This document shows, piece after piece, positions 23,545-31,733 of a stretch of DNA of 32,907 bases. The stretch lies in the NCBI GenBank assembly GCA_944377325.1, contig CALWEP010000226.1, forward strand, positions 1-32,907, in the 5' to 3' direction. Positions within the stretch are counted from its first letter, which is position 1. Every line of letters starts with the position of its first letter. The notes beneath the pieces were generated by a model. It was not told the origin of the DNA and searched no databases. It saw only the letters and a program-made list of their open reading frames with translations. The stretch comes from an uncultured Lachnospiraceae bacterium. GTDB lineage: Bacteria > Bacillota > Clostridia > Lachnospirales > Lachnospiraceae. Made by a program: the position numbers and the translations under genes.

Positions 23545-24408
23545 ATGAGAATAGCGATCGTAACTGACAGCAACAGCGGGATTACCCAGGAGCAGGCGAA
23601 GAAGGAAGGCGTATACGTGCTTCCCATGCCGTTTATGATCGATGGTCAGACCTATTATGAAGATATAGATTTAACTCAGGAGCAGTTTTACCGGCGTTTG
23701 GAGGAGGGAGCCGATATTTCCACCTCCCAGCCTGTCCCGAAAACGGTGACGGATCTTTGGAACGGGCTGCTGAAGGAATATGATCAGATTGTCCATATCC
23801 CCATGTCCAGCGGCCTGAGCGGTTCCTGCCAGACGGCCATGATGCTGGCGCAGGATTATGAGGGGAAGGTTTTTGTGGTGAATAATCACCGGATTTCCGT
23901 AACCCAGAGACAGTCGGTGCTGGACGCGAGGGAAATGGCGGCGCAGGGGAAGACGGGAGAGGAGATCGCCCGGATTCTGTATGAGACCAGGTATGATTCC
24001 AGCATTTACATTACGGTGGATACGCTGAAGTACCTGAAAAAGGGAGGGCGGATCACTCCGGCGGCCGCAGCCTTGGGAACTCTTCTGCGGATCAAGCCGG
24101 TGCTTACCATTCAGGGGGAGAAGCTGGACGCCTTTGCCAAAGCCAGAACCATGAAGCAGGCCAAAGGGATTATGCTCGCTGCTCTGAAAAAGGATCTGGA
24201 GGAACGGTTTATGGACGGAGACTGCCGCAGGACCCATCTTCAGATTGCCCATTCCCATAATCAGGAGGCGGCGGAGGAACTGAAGGGAGAGTTGGCGGAG
24301 CTGTTTCCGGGAACCCCCATTTATGTGGACGCCCTGTCGCTGAGCGTGGCCTGTCACATCGGTCCCGGCTCTCTGGCGGTGGCCTGCGCAAAGATGTTGG
24401 ACATCTGA
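23545..24408 (+). CDS. DegV-family fatty-acid-binding protein
   Basis: The 287-residue product is of usual DegV length. It has the N-terminal IVTDSNSGITQEQ, the STSQPVPKT loop, the PMSSGLSGSC fatty-acid-carboxylate site, and YITVDTLKYLKKGGRITPAAAALG. DegV (FakB-like) proteins hold a fatty acid for phosphorylation by FakA or for transfer to lipid synthesis; no fakA lies in the window. ATG 23545 follows GAAGGAG (23531-23537). An ATG at 23491 adds 18 unfitting residues and coincides with a GATAAAAT -10-like box (23486-23492), whose -35 is poor. The histidine kinase gene starts three bases after its stop. Confidence 0.92.
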   Translation: MRIAIVTDSNSGITQEQAKKEGVYVLPMPFMIDGQTYYEDIDLTQEQFYRRLEEGADISTSQPVPKTVTDLWNGLLKEYDQIVHIPMSSGLSGSCQTAMMLAQDYEGKVFVVNNHRISVTQRQSVLDAREMAAQGKTGEEIARILYETRYDSSIYITVDTLKYLKKGGRITPAAAALGTLLRIKPVLTIQGEKLDAFAKARTMKQAKGIMLAALKKDLEERFMDGDCRRTHLQIAHSHNQEAAEELKGELAELFPGTPIYVDALSLSVACHIGPGSLAVACAKMLDI

Positions 24409-24411
24409 TCT

Positions 24412-25836
24412 ATGAGACAGCGGTTTAAGAAGACGGTAAGCATGAGGCTGCCCCTGGTTGTCATGCTTTTTGTTATGGGAATTCTTCCCATGTTTATTCA
24501 GGGGAGACTGATGATCACCTCTCTGCGTCAGAACCAGATCGAGTCCCGGACCCTGGAAATCCAGAACCAGGCGCTGATCCTGAGCAATCAGCTTACCCAG
24601 GCAGGCTACCTCAGCGGAGAGGTGACGGATACCCTGCTGGACAGCCAGATGGATGTGCTGGCAGACGTGTTTAACGGGCGTATTGTGATTGTGGACAGCG
24701 ACTATCAGATCATACGGGACACATTCCGGCTGGCTGAGGGAAAGTATCACATATCGGAGGAAGTGATCCGGTGCTTCCGGGGAGAGAGCAGCAGCAAATA
24801 CAACCGGGAGAAGCATTACCTGATCGAGACCTTCCCTATTTACGGGGCGGGATCCCAGGGCGGAATCGAGGGAGTGATGGTGGTGACGGCCTCCACGGCT
24901 TCCATTCTCAGCCTGACGGATATGGTGGGAGAAAAAACCACTATGTTTGAGGTGATGGCGGTGATCGTCATGGTAGTGGGAATTCTGATGTTTGTGCGGC
25001 TGTATATGGAGCCGGTGTACATTCTGCAGCGGTCTCTCAAGCGGTTTGCGGCGGGCGATATGCAGGAAATTCATGTGGACGACTACAAGGAGACGAAGGA
25101 GATGTCCGCTGCGGTCAGCCAGGCCTTTACCAAGCTGAGGGAGGTGGACAATTCCAGGCAGGAATTTGTATCCAATGTGTCCCATGAGCTGAAGACGCCC
25201 ATTACCTCCATCCGGGTGCTGGCCGATTCCCTCATGTCCATGGAGGATGCTCCCGTGGAGCTGTACCGGGAGTTTATGGTGGATATTTCTGATGAGATCG
25301 ACCGGGAAAGCAAGATCATAGACGATCTGCTGTCCCTGGTGAAGATGGACAAATCCGCAGGCGAGATGAATATCAGCCAGGTGAATATCGGAAGCCTGCT
25401 GGAGCTGATTCTGAAGCGCATCCGGCCTATTGCGAAAAAGCGCAATATTGAACTGACTCTGGCCACCATCCGGGAGGTGACGGCGGAGGTGGACGAGGTA
25501 AAGCTGTCGCTGGCTCTGAACAATCTGGTGGAGAATGCGGTGAAGTATAACCGGGAGGACGGCTGGGTGCGGGTAACTCTGGATGCGGATCATAAGCTGT
25601 TTACGGTCAAGGTGGCGGATTCCGGAATCGGAATTCCGGAGGAATTCCAGACCAGGATCTTTGAGCGTTTTTACCGGGTGGACAAAGCTCGTTCCCGGGA
25701 GACGGGAGGAACGGGCCTGGGCCTGGCCATCACCAAAAACGTGGTGCAGATGCACAAGGGGATCATTCAGGTGAACAGCGTGGAAGGGGAAGGAACGGTA
25801 TTTACGGTTCAGATCCCTCTTACCTATATTCCCTAG
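24412..25836 (+). CDS. Sensor histidine kinase, PhoR/WalK-like
   Basis: The 474-residue product has a first membrane helix (about 12-30), an extracytoplasmic sensor region (about 35-180), a second helix (about 182-203), a HAMP-like linker, a HisKA domain with the phospho-acceptor His258 (VSNVSHELKTPITSIR), and an ATPase domain with N box (NNLVENAVKYN), G1 (DSGIGIP), F box (FERFYRVDKARS) and G2 (GTGLGLAI). All catalytic motifs are present. There is no adjacent response regulator; that at 10708 is the likely partner. It lacks a clear ribosome site and lies three bases after degV, so it may depend on coupled translation. Confidence 0.93.
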   Translation: MRQRFKKTVSMRLPLVVMLFVMGILPMFIQGRLMITSLRQNQIESRTLEIQNQALILSNQLTQAGYLSGEVTDTLLDSQMDVLADVFNGRIVIVDSDYQIIRDTFRLAEGKYHISEEVIRCFRGESSSKYNREKHYLIETFPIYGAGSQGGIEGVMVVTASTASILSLTDMVGEKTTMFEVMAVIVMVVGILMFVRLYMEPVYILQRSLKRFAAGDMQEIHVDDYKETKEMSAAVSQAFTKLREVDNSRQEFVSNVSHELKTPITSIRVLADSLMSMEDAPVELYREFMVDISDEIDRESKIIDDLLSLVKMDKSAGEMNISQVNIGSLLELILKRIRPIAKKRNIELTLATIREVTAEVDEVKLSLALNNLVENAVKYNREDGWVRVTLDADHKLFTVKVADSGIGIPEEFQTRIFERFYRVDKARSRETGGTGLGLAITKNVVQMHKGIIQVNSVEGEGTVFTVQIPLTYIP

Positions 25837-25851
25837 AAAAGGAGATGGAGA

Positions 25852-26796
25852 ATGGGAAGAAAAACCACAGGAATCCTGGTATGGACTCTGCTCCTTTTTC
25901 TGCTGCTGGCTGCGGCAGGATGCGGCAGGGGGAAAAAGGAGGAAATGTCGGGAGAGAACGGAATCTACAGGATCTATTATCTGGACCCTTCCGGTACCAG
26001 ACTGGTGCCCAATGAATACAGGACGGAGACTGCCGATACGGATCTTCTGGTGGAAGAGCTGATGGAGCAGCTTCGGACGGTGCCCAATGACCTGGACAGC
26101 CAGTCTGCAATTCCGGAGAAGGTGGAGTACCGGGGATTTCACCGGGAAGAGATGGTGGTGTACTTAAGCTTCGGAGATTCCTACAATAATATGAAGGCGG
26201 ATCAGGAGATTCTGTGCCGGGCGGCGCTGGCCAAAACTCTGACCCAGGCGCCGGAGGTGCGGTATATCAATATTGTAACCGGGGAACAGCCCCTGCTCAA
26301 TGAGGAGGGACAGCCGGTGGGAATGCTGGCGGGAAGCGACTTCATAGACAGCATCAGCGATGTGAATACCTATGAGAAAACCTTCCTGACGCTTTATTTT
26401 ACCGATGAAAAGGGAGAGCAGCTGTATCCGGAGACCCGAGAGGTGGTCCATAATGTGAACACGTCCATGGCTCAGCTGGTGATCGAGGAACTGATCTCCG
26501 GTCCGGAGACGTTTCGCCTCTGTCCTACGATGCCGGAGGGAACGGGGCTTTTGAATGTGTCGGTGAACGATAACGTATGCTACGTCAATTTTGATGATAA
26601 TTTTCTCAGCGGAAGCGGAAGCCTTTCCGTATCGGACGATATCCCGATCTATTCCATTGTGAATTCTCTGGTGGAAAACGCGGGAATCAACAAGGTACAG
26701 ATCGCGGTCAACGGTTCCGTCAATGTGAAATTTCGGGATTCCGTCTCCCTGGATACGCAGTTTGAGAGGAATCTGGACTATATAGGAGGAGAATAA
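25852..26796 (+). CDS. GerMN-domain lipoprotein
   Basis: The 314-residue product has a lipoprotein signal (lipobox A-A-G-C, Cys24) and two GerMN (sporulation/germination) domains, about residues 35-145 and 165-305; the second has DNVCYVNFDDNFL and the first VVYLSFGDSYNN at matching places. GerM in Bacillus is a membrane-linked protein that assembles around the engulfing forespore with SpoIIQ-IIIAH, and GerMN domains also occur in vegetative envelope proteins. Its place directly after the kinase gene (15 bases, AAAAGGAGATGGAG ribosome region) suggests it may take part in sensing or be regulated with it. Confidence 0.9.
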   Translation: MGRKTTGILVWTLLLFLLLAAAGCGRGKKEEMSGENGIYRIYYLDPSGTRLVPNEYRTETADTDLLVEELMEQLRTVPNDLDSQSAIPEKVEYRGFHREEMVVYLSFGDSYNNMKADQEILCRAALAKTLTQAPEVRYINIVTGEQPLLNEEGQPVGMLAGSDFIDSISDVNTYEKTFLTLYFTDEKGEQLYPETREVVHNVNTSMAQLVIEELISGPETFRLCPTMPEGTGLLNVSVNDNVCYVNFDDNFLSGSGSLSVSDDIPIYSIVNSLVENAGINKVQIAVNGSVNVKFRDSVSLDTQFERNLDYIGGE

Positions 26797-26797
26797 A

Positions 26798-29071
26798 ATC
26801 AGACGTCCGCTGGTATTTTTGGCAGGGGGATTGGTACTTGGAGAGGTATTGTCTCTGCGAACGGCGGAATTGGCGGCTGTCCTGGCAGTGTTTCTGTTCG
26901 GGACGGCTGCGGCTGCGAAAAAAAGCAGAGGCCTTTGGACAGGGCTTCTGCTTTTTGCGGTTTTGTGCGGCTTTCTGCGGGGAGAACGGTGCAGCCTCCG
27001 GGCGGAGCAGGAAAGAGCTTTGTTCAGCGGAGGGGAAAGGACGGTCGAAGGGATCCTGAAAAGCCTGGAGGAAAGTGAGAACGGCTATTCCGGCGTGCTG
27101 GTCGGCTGCCGGACGGAGGGAGGAAAGGCAGGAGGGGCGGCTCTGTTTTTTGAGGAGGATCCGCAGCTTCGGGAAGGAGACCGGATCAGAGTATCCGGCC
27201 GGTGCAGCCTGTATGAACCGTCCTCCAATCCGGGAGAGTTTGATTATCGTTCCTATTACGGATCGCTGGGAATTCGGGGGAAAATAAACGGGGAGGAATG
27301 GGAGATCCTTCCGGGAGGCAGTGCGCTGAGGAGAACGCTGGAACAGCTGAAAAAAAGGCTGGCAGAGGTTCTTGAAGAATGCGCAGGGGAATACTCCGGC
27401 ATTTTTCAGGCGATGCTGTTAGGAGACAAGGGAGGCATTCCGGACCGGGTCTATGAGCTGTATCAGAAAAACGGGATTTCCCACCTCCTTGCCATCAGCG
27501 GCCTGCACGTTTCCATGCTGGGCATGGGATTTTACGGGCTGGTGCGAAAAGCGGGGGCGGGAAAGAGGACGGCAGCCCTGGGAGGAATCTGCCTGATGAC
27601 CTGTTACGGGCTCCTGACCGGATTTTCTCCTTCCACCCAGAGAGCGGTGATCATGTACGGAGCTTCGGTTCTGGCCGGATGTGCGGGAAGAACTTATGAT
27701 CTTCCCACGGCACTGGGAACGGCGGCGGCAGTGATTCTCTGGAGAGAGCCGGAGGCCCTGACCCAAGGGGGCGTGCAGCTGTCATTTCTGGCAGTGGGAG
27801 GGATCGGAATTCTGGGCAGGAAGCTGGAGCAGGCGCAGCTCTGCAAAGGAAAGGCGGGCCGGACGGTGCTGGCAGGCTTGGCCGTACAGCTGGCCACCTA
27901 TCCGGCGGTGGCTTATCATTACTTTGTCTATCCGCCCTACGGAATCTTTCTCAATCTTCTGGTAATCCCGCTGATGGCGTATGCCATGGCCTCCGGCCTG
28001 CTCTGCCTTGCGCTGGGAATGATCAGCCCGGCGGCCGGCAGAATGTGCGCAGGAAGCGGGATCCGGATTCTGCAGTTCTATGAAGAACTGTGCATCATTT
28101 TCAGCCGCCTGCCGGGAAGCAGTCTGGTCACAGGCCGTCCGGCTCTCTGGCAGCTGGCCCTTTACGGTGCGCTGCTGGGCGGATTTTTTCTGGGGATGGA
28201 AAGGCTGGGAAGGAAGCGGACGGCTCTGGCCGCCGTTACCGCAGCGCTGTTTTTAATCGTGCTCCCCCTTCCGGAAAAGGGGCTGAAAATCACATATCTG
28301 GATGTGGGTCAGGGAGACGGAATTGTCCTTCAGACAGAGGGCCGCACCTTCCTGATCGACGGGGGAAGCACGGACCGGAGAAAACTGGGCGGCCGGGTGC
28401 TGGAACCGTTTCTGCTGTCAGAAGGGAAAAACAGGGTGGACGCCGTTTTTGTAAGCCACTGTGACAGTGATCATGTGAGCGGGCTGAAGGAACTGATGGA
28501 GGAAGGGAATATCCGGATCGGCCGGCTGCTGGTTCCGGCAGGGAGCGGAGCGGATGAGGCGGAGAGGGAGCTGCTTCGGCTGGCGGAGAAAAGGGGGATT
28601 CCTGCGGCTGAGATGGGAGAAGGGGACAGCCTGAGCCTGGGCGGACTGAAAGTGACCTGTCTGTCTCCGGGGAAGAACGATCCTTCTTCGGAGGACAGGA
28701 ATGAGCGCTCCATGGTTTTGCTGGCGGAATACGGAGGGGGAAAATTCTTGTTTACAGGGGATATCGGGGCGGAGAAAGAGAGGGAACTGCTTGCCGATTC
28801 CCGAATCCGGGAAAGGATCGGGAATACGGCGGTGCTGAAGGTGGCCCATCACGGCTCTGCGGCCTCCACCTGCGGCGAATTCCTGGAAACGGTCCGGCCC
28901 GTGTGGGCCGTAATTTCCTACGGCAGGGGAAACGCCTACGGCCATCCGTCCCCGGAGGTTCTGGACCGCCTCAGGCAGGGCGGAACAGCGGTGCTGGAGA
29001 CAGGAAAAAACGGCGCCGTTTCCGTGAAGACAGACGGGAGGAGGCTGTGGATCCGGCCGTTTTTGAAATAA
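26798..29071 (+). CDS. comEC: ComEC/Rec2 DNA-uptake channel protein, probable AUC start
   Basis: ComEC forms the membrane channel for single-stranded DNA in natural transformation. The 757-residue product has an N-terminal DUF4131 region (to about residue 180), the polytopic competence domain with LLAISGLHVSMLGMGFYGLV and the SPSTQRAVIMYGA motif (about 200-480), and a C-terminal metallo-beta-lactamase-like domain: DVGQGDG (D502), SHCDSDHVSG (H554-H559), FTGDIG and AHHGS (H684-H685). The start is odd. The conserved-looking N-terminus RRPLVFLAGGLVLGEV begins right after ATC at 26798, six bases after GGAGGAG; no ATG, GTG or TTG lies there. The first ordinary start is TTG 26819, without a ribosome site. 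It begins one base after the GerMN stop. Confidence 0.9.
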   Translation: MRRPLVFLAGGLVLGEVLSLRTAELAAVLAVFLFGTAAAAKKSRGLWTGLLLFAVLCGFLRGERCSLRAEQERALFSGGERTVEGILKSLEESENGYSGVLVGCRTEGGKAGGAALFFEEDPQLREGDRIRVSGRCSLYEPSSNPGEFDYRSYYGSLGIRGKINGEEWEILPGGSALRRTLEQLKKRLAEVLEECAGEYSGIFQAMLLGDKGGIPDRVYELYQKNGISHLLAISGLHVSMLGMGFYGLVRKAGAGKRTAALGGICLMTCYGLLTGFSPSTQRAVIMYGASVLAGCAGRTYDLPTALGTAAAVILWREPEALTQGGVQLSFLAVGGIGILGRKLEQAQLCKGKAGRTVLAGLAVQLATYPAVAYHYFVYPPYGIFLNLLVIPLMAYAMASGLLCLALGMISPAAGRMCAGSGIRILQFYEELCIIFSRLPGSSLVTGRPALWQLALYGALLGGFFLGMERLGRKRTALAAVTAALFLIVLPLPEKGLKITYLDVGQGDGIVLQTEGRTFLIDGGSTDRRKLGGRVLEPFLLSEGKNRVDAVFVSHCDSDHVSGLKELMEEGNIRIGRLLVPAGSGADEAERELLRLAEKRGIPAAEMGEGDSLSLGGLKVTCLSPGKNDPSSEDRNERSMVLLAEYGGGKFLFTGDIGAEKERELLADSRIRERIGNTAVLKVAHHGSAASTCGEFLETVRPVWAVISYGRGNAYGHPSPEVLDRLRQGGTAVLETGKNGAVSVKTDGRRLWIRPFLK

Positions 29072-29097
29072 GGGCGCTGTTTTCCCGGGAAAGAATG

Positions 29098-29106
29098 TGG
29101 TATAAT
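29098..29106 (+). promoter_or_regulatory. Extended -10 promoter for holA
   Basis: TGGTATAAT is an extended -10 element. The -35 17 bases upstream is poor (TGTTTT), as at the promoter at 474-502. The leader to ATG 29163 is about 50 bases. Confidence 0.5.
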
Positions 29107-29162
29107 AAACAAATCCCCCTTTCGGAAAGGATAGGGAAACGGAAAAAGAAAAGGAATGGAAC

Positions 29163-30140
29163 ATGCAGACACTGAACAAGGATTTAAAGGAAAGAAATTT
29201 CCGAAAGGTATACCTTCTCTTCGGTGAGGAGGATTTTCTGAAAAAGAGCTATAAAAACCGTCTGAGGGAGGCCATAGCCGGTGATGACGCCATGAACAGC
29301 GCCTATTTTGAAGGAAAAGGGCCGGATGTGAAGGAAATTATGAATCTGGCCGATACGATGCCTTTTTTTGCGGAGCGCCGCCTGATTATCCTGGAGGATA
29401 CGGGCTTTTTCAAGAGCGCCGCCGGGGAGGAGCTGGTGTCCTATCTGCCGGAAATGCCGGACAGCACCTGCATGGTCTTTGTGGAGTCTGAGGTGGACAA
29501 GCGGAACCGGCTTTATAAAAAGGTGAAGGAGCTGGGCTACGCGGCGGAACTGGAACGCCAGGGGGCCGCAGCCCTGGCTCGGTGGGCAGGGGGAATCCTG
29601 GCAAAGGACGGGAAAAAGATTACCGGACGAACCATGGACCTGTTTCTTGCCTCCGTAGGCGATGACATGGAAAACATACGTATGGAGCTGGAAAAGCTCA
29701 TCAGCTACGTGGGAGACAGAGAGGTGGTGACGGAGGAGGACGTAAAGGCTATCTGTACGGTCCATGTCACCGGAAAGATCTTTGAGATGGTGGGAGCCAT
29801 TGTGGCCGGAGACAGAAAAAAGGCTATGGAGCTTTATGAAGATCTCCTGACCTTAAGGGAGCCGCCTATGCGCATCCTGTATCTGATTGCCCGGCAGTTC
29901 AATCAGGTGCTTCAGGTAAAGGAGCTGATGGGAAAGGGGATGGACAAATCCGCCATAGCTTCCCGGCTGAAGATCCAGCCGTTTGTGGCAGGCAGGCTCA
30001 TGCCTCAGGCCAGGGCCTTTACGAAAGAGCAGATTCTCTCCTACGTGGAGCTGTGCGTAGATTCGGAGGAAGCGGTAAAGTCGGGAAGACTGCAGGAGAG
30101 ACTGGCAGTGGAACTGCTGATCGCAAATAAATACAGATAA
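29163..30140 (+). CDS. holA: DNA polymerase III delta subunit
   Basis: HolA is the part of the clamp loader that opens the beta sliding clamp. The 325-residue product is the standard size and has the AAA+-like N-terminus with KVYLLFGEEDFLKKSY, the LADTMPFFAERRLIILED clamp-binding strand, GDDMENIRMELEKLISY, KIFEMVGAIVAGDRKKAMELYEDLL and the RILYLIARQFNQVLQVKEL helix, closing with RLAVELLIANKYR. It has its own promoter, and a bidirectional terminator separates it from rpsT. The order comEC-holA-rpsT is common in Firmicutes. Confidence 0.95.
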   Translation: MQTLNKDLKERNFRKVYLLFGEEDFLKKSYKNRLREAIAGDDAMNSAYFEGKGPDVKEIMNLADTMPFFAERRLIILEDTGFFKSAAGEELVSYLPEMPDSTCMVFVESEVDKRNRLYKKVKELGYAAELERQGAAALARWAGGILAKDGKKITGRTMDLFLASVGDDMENIRMELEKLISYVGDREVVTEEDVKAICTVHVTGKIFEMVGAIVAGDRKKAMELYEDLLTLREPPMRILYLIARQFNQVLQVKELMGKGMDKSAIASRLKIQPFVAGRLMPQARAFTKEQILSYVELCVDSEEAVKSGRLQERLAVELLIANKYR

Positions 30141-30144
30141 CAAA

Positions 30145-30181
30145 AAAACTCTTATCCGTCACACCTACGGATAAGAGTTTT
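30145..30181. terminator. Bidirectional Rho-independent terminator between holA and rpsT
   Basis: A perfect 15-bp stem (AAAACTCTTATCCGT with ACGGATAAGAGTTTT) has a 7-base loop (CACACCT). It is flanked by A7 on the left and T-rich sequence on the right, so both converging transcripts end in a U run. Confidence 0.92.
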
Positions 30182-30199
30182 AAATTTTGTCTATATAAT

Positions 30200-30463
30200 T
30201 TAAGCCATACCGTTGACAGCCTTAGCCAGGCGGGATACCTTACGGGAAGCCGTATTCTTGTGGTAAACGCCCTTGGTTTCAGCCTTGTCGATCTCAGCGG
30301 TAGCAGCTACTAAATATGCCTGTGCAGCAGCCTTGTCACCGGCAGCAACAGCAGCGTCTACCTTCTTGATAGCGGTTCTTACTTTAGATCTGATCGCTTT
30401 ATTTCTGGCAGCTTTCGTCTCGTTTACTAAGATTCTCTTCTTAGCGGATTTAATGTTAGCCAA
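30200..30463 (-). CDS. rpsT: 30S ribosomal protein S20 (TTG start)
   Basis: S20 binds 16S rRNA early in small-subunit assembly. The 87-residue product has the family signature: ANIKSAKKRI, NKAIRSKVRTAIKKVDAAV, and the conserved KGVYHKNTASRKVSRLAKAV end. The start is TTG 30463, eight bases after GGAGGT (30476-30471). A TTG at 30478 lies before the ribosome site and is not plausible. In E. coli S20 also starts with UUG, and this weak start is part of S20's control of its own translation, so the same may hold here. A strong promoter gives a leader of about 80 bases. Confidence 0.97.
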   Translation of the reverse strand: MANIKSAKKRILVNETKAARNKAIRSKVRTAIKKVDAAVAAGDKAAAQAYLVAATAEIDKAETKGVYHKNTASRKVSRLAKAVNGMA

Positions 30464-30552
30464 TCTGTACACCTCCAATTGTTATTCATATTATAATCTT
30501 CGGTTTGCATCGAAGCCTGGACACGGACAGTTCAATGTAAACATACTATTGT

Positions 30553-30581
30553 ATTTTATCCAATCTGCTTCGGTCTGTCAA
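30553..30581 (-). promoter_or_regulatory. Sigma-A promoter for rpsT
   Basis: On the minus strand TTGACA (30581-30576), a 17-base spacer and TAAAAT (30558-30553), close to consensus as expected for a ribosomal protein gene. The leader (about 30464-30546) holds a small CTTCG/CGAAG stem (30494-30520 region) that might be regulatory; this is weak. Confidence 0.8.
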
Positions 30582-30665
30582 TACATATTTCCTCTTTTTT
30601 TTGCAGAAAATGTTACCGTCCGGACGGGAAAAACAGAGGCCGGAGCAGGAAGGAGAGAATTGCGG

Positions 30666-31700
30666 ATGCATGGGACGGGAAACGGAAGAGCGGGAAAAAG
30701 AAGAGCTTTTGCGGGGACGGATACAGGAAGAAAGAAAAGAAGAGGGAAGAGGGAGCGGTTTGAGGTGCGGACAGACCTGGCTCTGGAAAGCCGTGAGGGG
30801 GCGGAGCGGGCAGGAAAAGCGCCGGGAGGAATCGCCTTTCGGGAATGGGAAAGGATGGGAATTTCCTTTACGGAGGTGGAGGTAAAAAACGGACAGGGGG
30901 AAAAGGCTCTGGGCAAGCCGCCGGGGATCTATCTCACTTTGGAAGCCGGAGGCCTGGGAGAGAAGGATGAGCGGTGCCACAGAGACGCGGCGGAGCAGCT
31001 GGCCGTGCAGATCCGCCGGCTGGCGGAGCAGGCTCTGGGAAGAGAGGAGGGACAGGGCTTTCCCCATGTCCGCATTCTGGCGGTAGGGCTGGGAAATCCT
31101 TATGTGACTCCGGATTCTCTCGGTCCCCGGGTACTGGGAAATCTTCAGATGACCAGAAGGATCGCCGAGGACGGGGACCGTCCCCTTCTGAGCGGAATTG
31201 TTCCGGGGGTCATGGCTCAGACCGGTATGGAAACGGCGGAGATTCTAAGGGGGATTATTGGAGAAACGGAACCGGACCTGGTGATTGCCATAGACGCGCT
31301 GGCAGCCAGGAGCCTGAGGAGGCTGGGGACCACCATTCAGCTGACGGATACGGGAATACACCCTGGCTCCGGAGTGGGGAATCACCGCCATGGGCTCACC
31401 CGGAAGACCTTGGGAATACCGGTGCTTTCTGTCGGCGTCCCTACGGTGGTGGGTGCTCCGGCCATAGCTCTGGACACGGTGGCGGCGGTGGCTGCCGTTC
31501 TGGAAAGGGAGAGCCGCACCAAGGGCATTGGAAAATGGATGGAGGAAATGGGGGCGGAGGAGCAGCATCAGTTGGTGCGGGAGGTGCTGGGGCCGGAGCT
31601 GGGGCAGCTTTATGTGACGCCGCCGGATATTGACGAGACCATAAAGCTCTTCAGCTTTACCATATCAGAAGGAATCCACCGGGCCTTTTACGGCATATGA
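30666..31700 (+). CDS. gpr: Spore germination protease GPR
   Basis: GPR is made in the forespore as a zymogen and on germination degrades the small acid-soluble proteins that coat spore DNA. The 344-residue product has the family's motifs: FEVRTDLALESRE (residues 32-44), FTEVEV, VGLGNPYVTPDSLGPRV with D150, PGVMAQTGMET, IAIDALAARS with D210, TDTGIHPGSGVGN and the C-terminal FTISEGIHRAFYGI. The two Asp residues match those thought essential in Bacillus GPR. A 31-residue, Arg/Lys-rich propeptide precedes the RTDLA motif. ATG 30666 follows AAGGAG (30650-30655) by ten bases; an in-frame TTG at 30660 is an alternative. spoIIP follows after 33 bases, a conserved pairing. Confidence 0.93.
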   Translation: MHGTGNGRAGKRRAFAGTDTGRKKRRGKRERFEVRTDLALESREGAERAGKAPGGIAFREWERMGISFTEVEVKNGQGEKALGKPPGIYLTLEAGGLGEKDERCHRDAAEQLAVQIRRLAEQALGREEGQGFPHVRILAVGLGNPYVTPDSLGPRVLGNLQMTRRIAEDGDRPLLSGIVPGVMAQTGMETAEILRGIIGETEPDLVIAIDALAARSLRRLGTTIQLTDTGIHPGSGVGNHRHGLTRKTLGIPVLSVGVPTVVGAPAIALDTVAAVAAVLERESRTKGIGKWMEEMGAEEQHQLVREVLGPELGQLYVTPPDIDETIKLFSFTISEGIHRAFYGI

Positions 31701-31733
31701 TGGTAGAAGGTAGGAAGAGAGGGCGGGTGACGG

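Noticed and set aside
23671..26142. An 823-codon minus-strand open frame opposite degV, the kinase and the GerMN gene
   Set aside because: It is antisense to three clear genes and has no start signal or family resemblance.
30542..30548. CATACTA upstream of gpr as a sigma-G -10 element
   Set aside because: The sequence fits, but no G-N-A-T-R type -35 lies 17-18 bases upstream, so the forespore promoter of gpr is not located.
30273..30665. A long upstream extension of the gpr frame, reaching into rpsT
   Set aside because: It is antisense to rpsT and its promoter; gpr has a ribosome site just before ATG 30666 and family-like sequence only after it.
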